64,000 nt of DNA, taken from contig JALMGJ010000018.1 in NCBI GenBank assembly GCA_023362775.1, positions 1,488,001-1,552,000 on the forward strand, written 5' to 3'. Shown here piece by piece: positions 11,456 to 21,779 of this stretch. The stretch's first letter is position 1. The number at the start of each line of letters is the position of its first letter. The stretch comes from Charina bottae (taxonomy: Eukaryota; Chordata; Lepidosauria; Squamata; Charinaidae). The notes under the pieces were generated by a model. The model was not told the origin of the DNA and did no database searches. It saw only the letters and a program-made list of their open reading frames with translations. The translations under genes were made by a program, and so were the position numbers.

Positions 11456-11789
11456 GACATAACCCAGGAAGGCTATATTCCCTGAACTCCACACCATTGA
11501 GTTTCCAGCTGCCGGGAGGATGGATTAAGAATTGGGGTTGGGTTGGTGGACCCTTCCACCATTTGGACCATACCATCAAGAAGGCATTCTGTAAGACCCA
11601 TTTTTCCCCACAACCTTCCCTTGTCCTAAAGCCATGGCTTTCAAACTATATTCAGATGCTTCCCTGGGATGTTGCAAGAAAATCAGTCATGGCAGAAAAA
11701 CTTCTCCATAAGACAGGTTGGCCACCGTTTTCCTTCCAATAGAGAGGAAGTCATACACTGGTCAGATCCTGGAAGGAAAGACACAGAAG
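11456..11789. other. Intronic sequence, nothing recognised
   Basis: About 330 bp between the MITE and the CR1 fragment with no feature I can name. Confidence 0.35.
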
Positions 11790-12175
11790 AGGAACAGCTG
11801 GAGAGGTTGGGTTGCTCAGCCTGGAGAAGAGAAGACTTTGGGGAGACACTGACAGCTTTCCTCAAGTACCTGGAGGGCCACCATGCAGAAGAAAGGGCAG
11901 AATTGGTCACAGGATGGGACAAGAAACAAGGGGGTAATTGCAAGGAAGTAGACTGCAACTGGGCAGCAGGAAGAATTTTTCCCAAGGTAAAGCTGTTCAA
12001 CCATGGAATCAATCATGGCAGACGATTGCCATGACTGCCTTGGAACCATGACTGCCCTGGAAGATGGCAGACTCTGCTTTATTGGAGGGCTGTCGGTTGG
12101 GGATGCAGTAGTAGTGGACTCCTGCATTGGTAGGGTTACGTCCAAGGACCCTTCCAATCCTTACAGCCTATGTTT
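11790..12175 (+). mobile_element. CR1 LINE 3' untranslated region
   Basis: 'gagaggttgggttgctcagc' and 'ctggagaagagaagactttg' followed by 'ctcaagtacctggagggcc' and, near the end, 'ggacccttccaatcctta' follow the order of the CR1 3' end in the sense orientation. It is divergent and lacks an intact reverse transcriptase. Confidence 0.75.
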
Positions 12176-14272
12176 CCACTTGAAGTGTTGGAACAGTGAT
12201 GTGAGAGCCAACAGGCCTGACCAGCAGTGTCCAGGTGAGTCTGTACCAAATCCTCCATGATCAATGGTCCCTTGAGAGACGTATCAAAGTCACATATAGC
12301 AGCTATACGTAGAGCCACTGTCTATCAGATAGCTTCTATGCCAAACGCTGTCTCATTCCTCTCTCTCGCATCAATCATGGGTTGGCATACCTTCTTCTTA
12401 CGCATAGAAAGCCCAGGTTGGCTCTTTTGACTTCCAGGGCTCACTGACACAAGAAAACCCAGATGGCAGAAGGTGTTTTCCCATCTTTGTCCAACGTGAT
12501 GATCCTTGATCCTTCCATCAAGGGCAGCTGCAGAGATCCCTGCCCTGCAATGCCCCTGCAAGGGCTGGTCTGACCTCAGCCAGCGGGGAAATGATCTGGT
12601 CAATAAAGAGTAGCCAGAATGGGAGCTGCTTGAACAGACTCAGCGCATCCAACTTTGAACGGCTAATCTGACCAGCAACTCACTGCAAGAGTCTTCCTGA
12701 AGGTTACTTCTTCTACCACTTGGTTATAAGCACCACCTGTCCCTCCCCAAGCAGAATTGGAACCCATAACTCTCCAGCAACCAAGCCTAAAGACTAGGCT
12801 CAACGTCTCTGGGCCCACTTTCCTGGTTGAAGCTACCCTTCCCAGGTCCCTCTTGGAGAAGCAGGTGGTCCGTGGTCTATGCTAACATCTGACCGAGTTC
12901 CTCTTTTGACAGATGGCTGGATTTAGCCATTTTTCTTCAAATTGTTTTGCCTGCTATTCTATCAAAATATGAAGGCTCCTTCAAGTTGGACTCAAGGGGA
13001 AGTCACCATGGTGTAAAACATCTGGCTTATTGTATTTCTAATAATTCCTCTGACCCCTAACATGGATCCTAAAGGTTTTCTTGGGAAATAAAATGGGATA
13101 TAACCCAATGTTTCACTTGTCTTCTGGCAAATGTGCATTTTTGATTGACCACATCTACTGAGGCTGCCATTTTGTGAGTGTGCCCATAACATTCCCCCAA
13201 AGTTCCAATCATGCCCATTGACCCCCAAAGGCTGTGGGCCTCTGTCCTTTTCAAACAACATTGTTTAATCCGAAATCATGCTTAATCCTAGGTATAATTA
13301 GGATCTACTGAAAAGCAGATCTCTGAAGTTACTCCCCTGCTTCGCCCACAAGAAAATCCAGAACGAACACCTGGAGTCTTCTTGCAATCCGTACGACTGA
13401 GTTTTAACTACTCAAGGCTGTGGGAAAGCAGACAAGGCCACCTCTCGGAGGGGGGCCTCAGGCTCCTTCTGCCTTGGGCTCCAGCCAACGTAATCTGCCC
13501 CCGCGGATCCTAACCGAATCCCCCGGCTCTTCCTCCGATTACAACAAATCACTATTTATTTTACGCTGTCTTGGGGGGAAGCAGGAATTCATAATATTTA
13601 AAATCAGAAGCCGGTTCTCATTTACATAGCTCGATAGCAGCAGCTGAAATACTTACGGAATGCTAAAATGTATTGGATGAGTTGTTCATCTTTACAGAAA
13701 ACGCGCACTGCTGCCTTTCGCGAAAGGGAAGGGCAAGTGTCTTAACTCTGCATGCCGGCCCTAACTAATTGTTCTGGGAGGTAAAACCGTTTTCTTTCCC
13801 ACCATTGCTTTTCTAACTAAATTTGCCCAGGGCTGCAGGCAGAACTGTTTTCCTCTGTGTCTTCCTGAGCTGAAATGATTGTGAATAAACAGGCGGCTAT
13901 CGCGAGCCTTGTTTTTAGTCACCGCTTTTTGATTTTTTTAAATTTTACTGTTTTGGGTGTTTTCTCCTGTTCTGAAACTCCGTAGGGAGAAAGAACGGGA
14001 TAGAAATAATTAAAGCAAAATCGATAAAACACCAGCAAAGCACACATATGCTTAACAAGGGGGTAAAAACTCTGTTCAATAACTTACTTTTGAGTGAGCC
14101 AACTTAGGGGTCAGCTCTACTTTTGAACAATCTTTTTACTTCTGTTGTTGTAAAACGGGGGTGTTGCAAGCCACAAAGGCAGAACAAACCTGATATTCAG
14201 AAGTGTAAGGCAGGGAGATGGGTTAGAATATGGGGCTGGGATCATTTTGAACCATTCCCAGTTTCTCTACAG
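12176..14272. other. Intronic sequence, no recognised element
   Basis: About 2.1 kb of intron without visible transposons or coding motifs. The right half (13.4-14.2 kb) is unique-looking and nearest the promoter side, so it could contain conserved non-coding sequence, but I see no specific evidence. Confidence 0.35.
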
Positions 14273-14398
14273 CAGCGTTTCTCAGCCTTGGTGACTTCAA
14301 GCTGTGTGGACTTCAACTCCCAGAATTCCCCAGCCAGCTGGGGAATTCTGGGAGTTGAAGTCCACACAGCTTGAAGTCGCCAAGGCTGAGAAACGCTG
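14273..14398. mobile_element. hAT-type palindromic MITE, family B (CAGYGTTTCTCARCC)
   Basis: A near-perfect 126-bp palindrome. The arm 'cagcgtttctcagccttgg' runs through 'ggacttcaactcccagaatt' to the centre (ccagctgg) and back. The flanks ctctacag (14265-14272) and ctgtacag (14399-14406) match at 7 of 8 positions. This is the cleanest copy of a family with five more copies in the window. Confidence 0.9.
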
Positions 14399-14542
14399 CT
14401 GTACAGCCGCCCCTGCCCCACCCCCGGCAGCTGCTAACAGACCCGACAGGCGCTTTTCAGAGACTTCTCCTCTTCCTACAGCTCCCTCGCCTTAAAAATG
14501 GAACAATTGCAGGCGCTCGGAGGAAGCATTTCTAGGCAATGT

Positions 14543-14860
14543 GTCTATGAAGGTTCTCAGTCATCCAGGTGGAACAGTCTGTGGCTTGAATCATGTCAAC
14601 TGGATTTCTATTTTCTTAGTGGAAACGTTTCACTCCTTATCCAAGGAGCTTCTTCAGTCTGAGCAAAGTTAGTAAGGGAATCCTTAAATATGTTTCTAGG
14701 CTGGCTGTGTGACCTTGCACCTGGGGCTAGGTCATGGTTATTTTTGAGATGTTTGTTTCTAAGTCCCTTTATCATCTAAAGGAGGATCGTTAAGATTACC
14801 CTGCTGCTGTTGAGCTTGTGAAATGGTCTTAATCTTCCTAGGCACAGAAGAATTTCTAGG
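14543..14860. mobile_element. Fold-back element copy 1 (possible Penelope-like)
   Basis: The left part 'ctatgaaggttctcagtcat' through 'ggaatccttaaatatgtt' matches the left arm of the element at 47038-47430. The following 'gaccttgcacctggggctag' to 'gcttgtgaaatggtctta' is the loop of that element in the opposite orientation. The right arm is missing. Resemblance to the ends of Penelope-like elements is from memory and tentative. Confidence 0.6.
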
Positions 14861-15688
14861 CAATGCAACCCTAACCCACTCCTGAAGGCTGCGCAGCTGG
14901 CCCAGAGAACGTCAGCCACGCCTTACGCCGCCCCGCCCCGCCCCCTTGCGTGGAGGCTTCAAACTTCGCAAACTCTCCGAGGTTAGATGAGGGAGGGAAG
15001 GGCAGCGCCGCAGCAAAAGTGGGTGCCCCCCCGTCCGTTTAAAGCACCTGCACCTCCAGCATGTATGAACTTTCTTATTGCGGCAAGGAGGGGGAAGAAC
15101 CTCATTCTGACGTTTCCTTCTTTTGGGGGGGGGAGGGGGGGACGGAGGGGCGCCTCTTTGTGCACCTGCAAATGGGCTTTCGCAGCGGAAGGCTAGGAAA
15201 TCGGGAACCCCAACGCGGGCACCGCCGGCCGGGGAAGGAGCGCCTGCTCGCCGCGGTCTAATTATACCCGCGCTTGGGACGGTTTAGATCGGAGGCGCAA
15301 TTGATCCTCGGGGGCCTACGGGGCGCGCAGCGCTGTGAGCGGTTCCGCCAAGCTCGCGGGGCCGGGACACCTGCCCGCTGGGGGGGGAAGGGTCCCCCCC
15401 CCCGGGGAGGCGGGCGGAGGAGGAGGAGGTGCCAAGAGGGTCTTGGGGTCGCGTTGGAGGCGGCAGAAAAAGGGAAAAGTGACCACGTGGCTTGCAAGGC
15501 GAAGGAGCGCAGCTGTAACGAGGGGAGCCTGGGGGCGCCGCTCCGCCGTGGGCAAGGCGAACCTCCCTCCAGCCCCTCCCCGCAGTCTTTGCCCCCGGCC
15601 CAGAGCCCCCCCGCACCGGGGAGACAGGCGGCCCGAGCGAGCGCGGCCGCGGCGTCCCCCCCCCCCGTGGATCGGGGCCCCGGCTTAC

Positions 15689-15956
15689 CGAAGCGGCTGT
15701 GATCCTGGCGGGTGCCGCGCACGGTGCCGTTGGGGAAGATCTCCAGGTGGAACCCCATCCGGCAGTAGAGCTGCCTTCGGCGGAGGATGCCCTTGAGGTG
15801 GGCGAAGTCGGTGGGCGAGCCCCGCTGCAGCCGCCCCTCGATCTGGCCCAGCCGCTCGGTGAGGAAGCCCGGCGAGTCGGCCAAGGGCGCGTTCCCAAGT
15901 GACGACGAGAACCCGTGCAAGTCCAGGGAGCCGAGGAAGCCGCCCACTTCGGCCAT
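15689..15956 (-). CDS. FGF16: FGF16 exon 1 (start codon to first splice donor)
   Basis: The exon encodes 89 residues from [20 protein letters not shown] to GTRQDHSRF plus the first base of a glycine codon, followed by the donor gtaag at 15684-15688. LADSPGFL and ERLGQIEG, then [20 protein letters not shown], identify FGF16 rather than FGF9 or FGF20, whose N-termini differ. The start ATG has G at -3 and G at +4. The N-terminus is about two residues shorter than the human protein as I recall it, and methionine replaces threonine in [15 protein letters not shown]16 is a secreted FGF-receptor ligand with roles in heart, inner ear and limb. Exon 2 continues at 2091. No disabling change is seen, so the gene is probably functional. 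Confidence 0.97.
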
Positions 15957-15992
15957 GGCCCCGGCCGGCGAGGCGGCGGCGGCAGCAAGCGC

Positions 15993-16058
15993 TCAGGCGG
16001 CCTGCGCCGGCTCTCCTCGGGCTGGCCGCCGGCGGGGCCCCCTCGGCGCGCCTGGCAT
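15993..16058 (-). other. Upstream ORF in the FGF16 5' leader (21 codons)
   Basis: On the minus strand an ATG at 16058-16056 opens a 21-codon frame ending in TGA at 15995-15993. The stop lies 36 nt before the FGF16 start and in the same frame. If transcription begins about 30 bp downstream of the TATA box, the upstream ATG would be close to the cap. It has a purine at -3. A role in translational control is inference. Confidence 0.55.
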
Positions 16059-16097
16059 CGCGCTCGCTCTGTCCGGCGCGCCCAGCCGGAGGGGCCC

Positions 16098-16104
16098 TTA
16101 TATA
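16098..16104 (-). promoter_or_regulatory. FGF16: TATA box of FGF16
   Basis: The minus strand reads TATATAAGGGCC, an exact TATA-box core inside the CpG island about 142 bp before the start codon. This predicts transcription start near 16070 and a leader of about 115 nt. A second AT-rich word, atttaaat, lies at 16139-16146. Confidence 0.7.
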
Positions 16105-17436
16105 CGCGCGTCCCCTTCCCTCCCTCGCCGTCGCGGCGATTTAAATGCAAGCCCCACCTCGCGGAACCCCCGCCCTTGGCCGGCACCGCCGCGCCGCGAT
16201 CCCCCGGCTCTGGCGTGGGGCGGGGGCGAGCGCAGGGCCGCGCCCGGCCACCGGCTGGCCGGCGGGGGGAGAGGGGCCCGGCGGGTGTCCACCGGGCCGG
16301 GGAAGCGGCGCCGCGGCAGCGGCGGGACGGCCGGACTCTGTCCCGCTCTGCCCTGCCGGCCCTTGCCGCCGCCTCGCGCCCGCGGCTGCCCCGCGGCTGA
16401 AGGGCAGCGGCGCCCGCGGGAGACCCGCCCTTCGGGCCCGGGGCGCAGGGCGAGGGCTCGTCCGCTCCCGTCCGTGGGCGCCGCGAAGGGCCCCTCCCCT
16501 CCCTTCTCCGCAGCGCCCTCAGGCCCAGCGGACTACCCTCCCCATCTCCCGTCCGGCTAGCATTCAAGGGCGGGGCGGGGCGGGGGGCGCGACCGGACTG
16601 CCCTGGCGGCCAAGCTTTGGGATCCGCGGCGGGGGGCCGAGGGAGATCCCGCGGGGCCGAGGAAGGTCGCAGGGGACGCGCCGTCCCGCATCCCGTCGGG
16701 CGCTTTGCTCGCTCGCTCGCTCGCTCGCTCGGGGCGGGTGGGCGGGCGGCCGAGAGGCGGGCTGGTGCGCGAAGCCTCTTTCCTGAGCGGCGCGGGAGCC
16801 GCAACCCGGCGGTGGCCTGTCCCGCCACCCCTTTTCGACCGGGAACAGGTGCTTCCTGCCTCTCGCGCGCCCCGCGACGCCGCACCTCCGGCAACAGCTG
16901 CTCGGCTGGAGTGGCACACAGGCAGCAAGTGACCGGCAGGCGGGGGGGGGGGGAGGGAGAGGGAGCGGGGAGAAGCTGCTGCAGCGCAACCACCTCTTCC
17001 GAGGGGCTTTTCGGCCCGGAGTCAGAAGCCGAAGTCGCGCCGTCCGCGGTGCTGTTACCCGCTCGGGCGCTAGGCGGCGCTGTCGCTCAGGGGTTGAGGG
17101 GCTTCCCGGCGCTCCCCCCCCCCCCGCCTCGCAGCCTGAGCCGAGATCCCGTTTGACCGGCCGTCACCCCGTTTCTGCTCCCACCGTGCGGGTGGTGCCC
17201 TGGCCTGCCCCCCCCCCGCACTTTCCCTGCCTGCCCCACCCACTGCTGGCCACACACCGCCACGAGGAAGCCCTTCTGCCGTTCCCTTCCCTACCGCTTG
17301 CCCAGAGCGCGTGTCCGTGAATATCTGGACCAACCCACCCTGTTTCTTTCTCTGCATGGACCCCCAAACCCCAAATGTGTTCGGGCCCAGAGCACCCAAA
17401 ACCCATGCGTGGGTTGGTTTCTGCATGGAACGCTTT

Positions 17437-17442
17437 GCACAT

Positions 17443-17473
<31 letters not shown>

Positions 17474-18440
17474 TTTTATTCCCCGCCCATCTCCCATGCA
17501 AGGGACTCTGGGCGGGTTACAATAATTAAAATTCAAAAATTTAAAAATATTTAAAAACTATACAAAATAGAAGATATATAAAATACTGTATATCTAATAT
17601 AAAATAAATAAAATCCAAGATGGATTGGGGACCGTAGCACAGATCATATTGCTACGGGGCCAGCCAACCCCAGGAGGCACTGCCACCTCCGTCGTCCCAG
17701 GCCAGGCGGCAGAGCCAGGTCTTAATGGCCTTCCGAAAGGCCAGGAGTGAAGGGGCCAGTCTCACCTCCGGGGGCAAGATATTCCATAAGGCGGGTGCTG
17801 TCGCAGAGAAGGCACGCGTCCTGGACCCCGCCAGATGGAATTCTCTTGTTGAGGGGGTACGAAGCATGCCCTCTGCATGCACGGGTGGGGCGGGCCGACG
17901 TCATCGGGACGAGACGGTCCCTCAGGTACCCTGGCCCTATGCCATATAGGGCTTTAAAGGTAATCACCAACACCTTGAATTGGACCGGAAACAAACTGGC
18001 AACCAATGCAGCTCGCGTAGCAGAGGTGTTACATGTGCCAATCTTATGGCACCCGTAACTGCTTGCGCCACTGCATTCTGTACAAGCTGAAGCTTCCGGA
18101 TACTCTTCAAGGGTAGCCCCATGTAGAGCGCATTACAGTAGTCTATGCGGGAGATGACAAGGGCGTGAGTGACTGTTCGGAGGGCCTCCCGATCCAGGAA
18201 AGGGCGTAACTGGCGCACAACTCGAAGTTGTGCAAAGGCCCTCCTGGCCACGACTGCCACCTGCTCTTCGAGCAGGAGTCGCGAGTCCAGGAGGACCCCC
18301 AGATTCCGCACTGGATCCGAGTGAGGTAGTGCAACCCCACCCAGAACCAAAGATGTCAACTTCCCGGATCTAGGGGGGCCATCAATCCACAGCCACTCCG
18401 TCTTACCAGGGTTCAGTTGAAGCCTGTTGTTCCCATCCTT
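17437..18440 (-). mobile_element. CR1/L2-type LINE, 3' ~1 kb with reverse transcriptase end
   Basis: The (ATTT)n tail and 'cccgcccatctcccatgcaa' with 'gggactctgggcgggtta' start the element. Rightwards the minus strand encodes reverse-transcriptase C-terminal motifs: NLGVLLDSRLLLEEQ, IDYCNALYMGLP, LQLVQNAVAQAVTG, TPLLRELHWLPV, then FKVLVITFKALYGIGPGYL. The reading frame is broken between these segments. It is truncated at the 5' end near 18440. Confidence 0.88.
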
Positions 18441-18784
18441 TCAGCTAACCCGTTATGTTTGTTTGTTTGTTTGTACATCAGCTATGGAGGATTAGGGCCG
18501 TTGGGTCTGGGCTGCGGACATCTGCACAACCACCAGATGGCACAAAGAGATTCACAAGACTGTTAGGCCCTTTGGGATCCATTGGCAGGCAAATGGCTCA
18601 AACATCGGTATGTTTTCCTTTATCCCTTGTGGTGCTGGGAGTTTTGGAAAATATTATTTTGGGGTTTATATATTTGGAGAGGTTCTTTTTACAATATGGT
18701 TGATGGTTAGCTGCTCAGACCCTTTGGGAATAGGTGGCATATAAATTAAGTACGTTAATTAATAATATAAACACCTAAAAACAT

Positions 18785-19092
18785 ACAGGTAAGACGCCAG
18801 GCTTGTCGATCGGAAGTTTGCAAGTTCGGAGGTTCGAGACCCGAGCGCCGCGTGACGGAGTGAGCTCCCGCACTCGCCCCAGCTCTTGCCAACCTAGCAA
18901 TTCGAAAGCATGCAAATGCAAGTACATGAATCGGTACCACTTTGGTGGGAAGGTAACAGCGTTCTGTGTGCGTCATGCGGCCACATGACCGTGGAAGCGT
19001 CTTCGGACAACGCTGGCTCTTCGGCTAACAAACGGAGATGAGCACTGGCCCCTAGAGTCAGACACGACTGCACAAATGTTTACCTTTTTTAA
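18785..19092 (+). mobile_element. Sauria-type tRNA SINE
   Basis: 'gtaagacgccaggcttgtcg' and 'gcaagttcggaggttcgag' (B box) lead into 'gcatgcaaatgcaagtac', 'ggtaccactttggtggga' and 'ctagagtcagacacgactg', ending in 'tttaccttttt'. This is the layout of the squamate Sauria SINE with a BovB-like tail. The first bases of the tRNA head are missing. Confidence 0.88.
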
Positions 19093-19254
19093 AAGACATG
19101 CATAAAAAGATATATTTTTAATCTCCCCAAATAACAAGGAAGGGCATACCATAAATTCTAGTGGTAGATTATCCCATATTATAGTTGCTTCCGCAGAACA
19201 AGTAGCATTAATTGCTTTATTGGAACTTAGCTTAAATGTAGTTTATTTATTTAT

Positions 19255-19440
19255 TCATTTCGTGTCCAGATCAAACTTTACTCTGCCAAAATGTAGCCAC
19301 CGCCACAGCTTTGTCATTAGCTTGCTGTAGGTCGTCAACAGTACAAGGCTCCGACAGTAATCGACACACCATCAGACGCTCCGGGTCTTGGATTTCTCCG
19401 CATTCACATAATGTATTGTCATCAGCCAACAACCCCCGCT
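19255..19440 (-). pseudogene. LINE reverse-transcriptase C-terminus with CxC zinc-knuckle-like motif
   Basis: The minus strand encodes an uninterrupted 56-57-residue tail, including GLLADDNTLCECGEIQDPE, RLMVCRLLSEPC and KAVAVATFWQSKV before a stop. The spacing C-E-C-G...C resembles the cysteine motif at the end of several non-LTR retrotransposon ORF2 proteins. I cannot assign the clade. It is a short orphan fragment. Confidence 0.6.
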
Positions 19441-20424
19441 TAAATGTAGTGTGTGAGTAAGACTTATTATGAGTTATTCAGTGATTTATAGGCTGTGCTG
19501 TAGTGCAGTGCATGAGCCAGATCAAACAGCAGCTTTCATTGTGTCCTCAGAATTGTTGTGCTTCTTGAAATGATTCAGCCCAGAGTTCGATGATGTCACC
19601 TTCAAATGTGGGAGTAGCATTCTTAGGGTGACACGCTTCCTGCCACTTGGGTAACTACAGGTGTCGTTAAAATCTGTGGGGAAATAGCCACGCAGAAGCT
19701 TTTTCCATTGCTACGGTCCCAAGAGAAGCCAGAAGGGAATGAGAAGAAACGGGAGTTATGGGCCAGAACTTCTAGGGGAACGTGAACAGGATGGGAAAGC
19801 ACTCAGGCAGTGGGGTCTTGAGGGCACATGGCAGGAACAAGGGAGTAATTTTGTGTGTGTGTATGGAAAGCTGCTAACTGCATATCAGTCTGAATACTGA
19901 AAAGCTTAATGAAGTCATAATTAGAGAAAAAAAGGAAAGGATTTTCTTTGGAACCCCAAATATTTTCCAAGTTGGATGCTTCAAGCAATTTTTGACAAGT
20001 ACCTGAGAAACCGGGGCACTGATTAAAAGTATCACATTTTTTCCATTGCTGTTTTCAATTATTGCCATTTGGAATCACAACTGCCTCTGAGAGTTTTCAA
20101 AGAATAATGACAGAATTCCTAAAGGAATAATTGCGGAGGCCAGGACAATATGCTGACTTTTCCTTGAACTTGGACATTTAAGTCTGTAGTTCAGCTGGGC
20201 AAGGAGAGAGTTTTATTTTCAGCGATTTCAGGGACAGATACTTATGAAAAACTAGACAACCCGTGACCCGTTGGGTCATCGTTTCAGAGATATTTCCTTA
20301 CCTAAACAGAGAAACAGAATGACCAAGGGCAAAAAAGCAGTGGGAGCGCGAGCAACTTCCAGCTTCCTGCCTGCTTCCCCATTGACTTTGCTTGTGGGAA
20401 ACTGGCAGGGAGTGTTGGAACTCT
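19441..20424. other. Intergenic, nothing recognised
   Basis: About 1 kb of AT-rich intergenic sequence. No repeats or coding motifs are visible. Confidence 0.4.
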
Positions 20425-20545
20425 TCCTTCCCTCCCTCCCTCCCTCCCTCCCTCCGTCTCCCTCCCTCCCTCCTTTGTCCTTCCTTCTCTCCCTTCTTCC
20501 TCTCTCTCTCTCTCTCTCCCCTCCCTCCCTCCCTCCCTCCCATGG
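20425..20545. repeat. Pyrimidine-rich microsatellite (TCCC/CT)n
   Basis: A nearly pure C/T stretch made of tccc runs interrupted by a (ct) run. Long open frames on either strand here are artefacts of the repeat. Confidence 0.9.
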
Positions 20546-20595
20546 CAAGTGTCCCATTCAGTGCCTTGGGTGAGTTGACCAGGTATCCTCTAAGC

Positions 20596-20869
20596 CAGGG
20601 GTACCCAACCTTTTTGGCACCAGGGACCGGTCATGGAAGACAATTTTTCCATGGACCGGGTGGGGTGGGGTTTGCAGGTGGGAGCCAATTGCGTGGACCG
20701 GGGGCGGGGTTTGCAGGTGGGAGCCAATTGTGCGGACCGGAGGTGGGGTTTGCAGGCAGAAGCCAATCGCACGGACTGGGGGGCGGGGTTCGTAGACCCA
20801 CATGGCGGCCCGGTTTGTAACAGGCCGCGGACCAGTAGCGGTCCGCGGCCCAGGGGTTGGGGACCCCTG
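20596..20869. mobile_element. hAT-type MITE, family A, with exact 39-bp units
   Basis: Ends caggggtacccaacc and ggttggggacccctg are flanked by the perfect 8-bp repeat ctctaagc (20588-20595 and 20870-20877). The unit beginning 'tttgcaggtgggagccaat' starts at 20671, 20710 and 20749, exactly 39 bp apart. Confidence 0.9.
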
Positions 20870-20877
20870 CTCTAAGC

Positions 20878-21779
20878 GATTCTTAACTCTCAGCATCAGG
20901 CTGAATCCCTGGGAAAGTAGCCAAGATGTGAATTCCTATAAGTTTTGACTACAGATAGCCTCTTCTTAGATACCAATTTTTTTTCACAGTACAAAACCAA
21001 GATTTGCTTAAAGAAAGTGAGAAATATATAATTAATATAACAAATGTAAATAAATATTATCAATTCATGTTATAAAAATGTAATATTTAATTTTATAATT
21101 AAAATTATTTAAAATTAAAAAGAGAACGGGATAATGAGTCATAGTTAAAATGCAAAGTTTCAAAAGACTGGAATTTCTTCTACCAAACAATCAGTTTGAG
21201 CAAGAAAATTTTAATCTGGAAATGAAATATAAAAGCCATAAACTATAGAATACCATTAAAAAGACCAAAAAATAAGTCGTGACTTGATACAACCGTAGTC
21301 ATGCCAGATGAAAACAAAACAAAAAACCCTATTTTTTAAAAAGTTAAATAAAATTTCTAAATGTCTCATTATAAAAGAGTAAATTAAAAAGATTTGTGAG
21401 AATGAAGAAAGATGATAGCAAAAAAACGTAGGGAAGAATTTCCTTCCCCTTTAATGGTTGCGTATATAGAAAATAAACCTGTGTACATTGTCAGTGGGTT
21501 GTTCTGGTGTTGCAATTGCTGTCTGAATATCCATCCTCATATCTGCCCTTATGAGAAACATATTTTGGCCACGAAGTGGGGGGTGGGGAAGAGGAGAATA
21601 GATTTATACAAGTGGAAATTCAAAAATTGCCAGAGGAATGACAATGCTAATTAAGAAATGCTCAAATTTTACAGCTGATCAAGCAATGTTGGATGTTTTT
21701 GGTGGTTGATAATGGAGAGAGTTGGATGGCCCGGATCAAGTTTTATGTGGTCCAGCTAGCCTGACATTTTACGTAAGTG
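20878..21779. other. AT-rich intergenic sequence
   Basis: Low-complexity AT-rich sequence with many A runs. It may be degraded L1, since L1 remnants begin just downstream, but I cannot show this here. Confidence 0.35.

Larger units (their letters stand above)
14925..17170. promoter_or_regulatory. FGF16: CpG island over FGF16 exon 1 and promoter
   Basis: About 2.2 kb of very high GC content with abundant CpG surrounds exon 1. It includes GC-box clusters such as gccccgccccgccccc at 14933-14948 and ggcggggcggggcgggg near 16570. A (GCTC)6 run lies at 16707-16730. The long frames spanning this island on both strands come from its low stop-codon density and are not genes. Confidence 0.85.

Noticed and set aside
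15258..15688. Extension of the FGF16 exon 1 frame past 15689
   Set aside because: A consensus donor gtaag follows the conserved DHSRF-G boundary, and exon 2 joins in frame, so the open extension is intronic.
15284..16993. 569-codon minus-strand open frame across FGF16 exon 1
   Set aside because: It is in a different frame from FGF16, rich in Arg, Pro, Gly and Ala, and arises from the low stop-codon density of the CpG island. It has no domains.
15787..17156. Several 150-257 codon plus-strand frames in the CpG island
   Set aside because: Same composition artefact. No conserved motif and no support for an antisense gene.
18785..18850. True tRNA gene at the SINE head
   Set aside because: The tRNA-like part lacks a full cloverleaf and is the head of a dispersed SINE with four other copies in the window.
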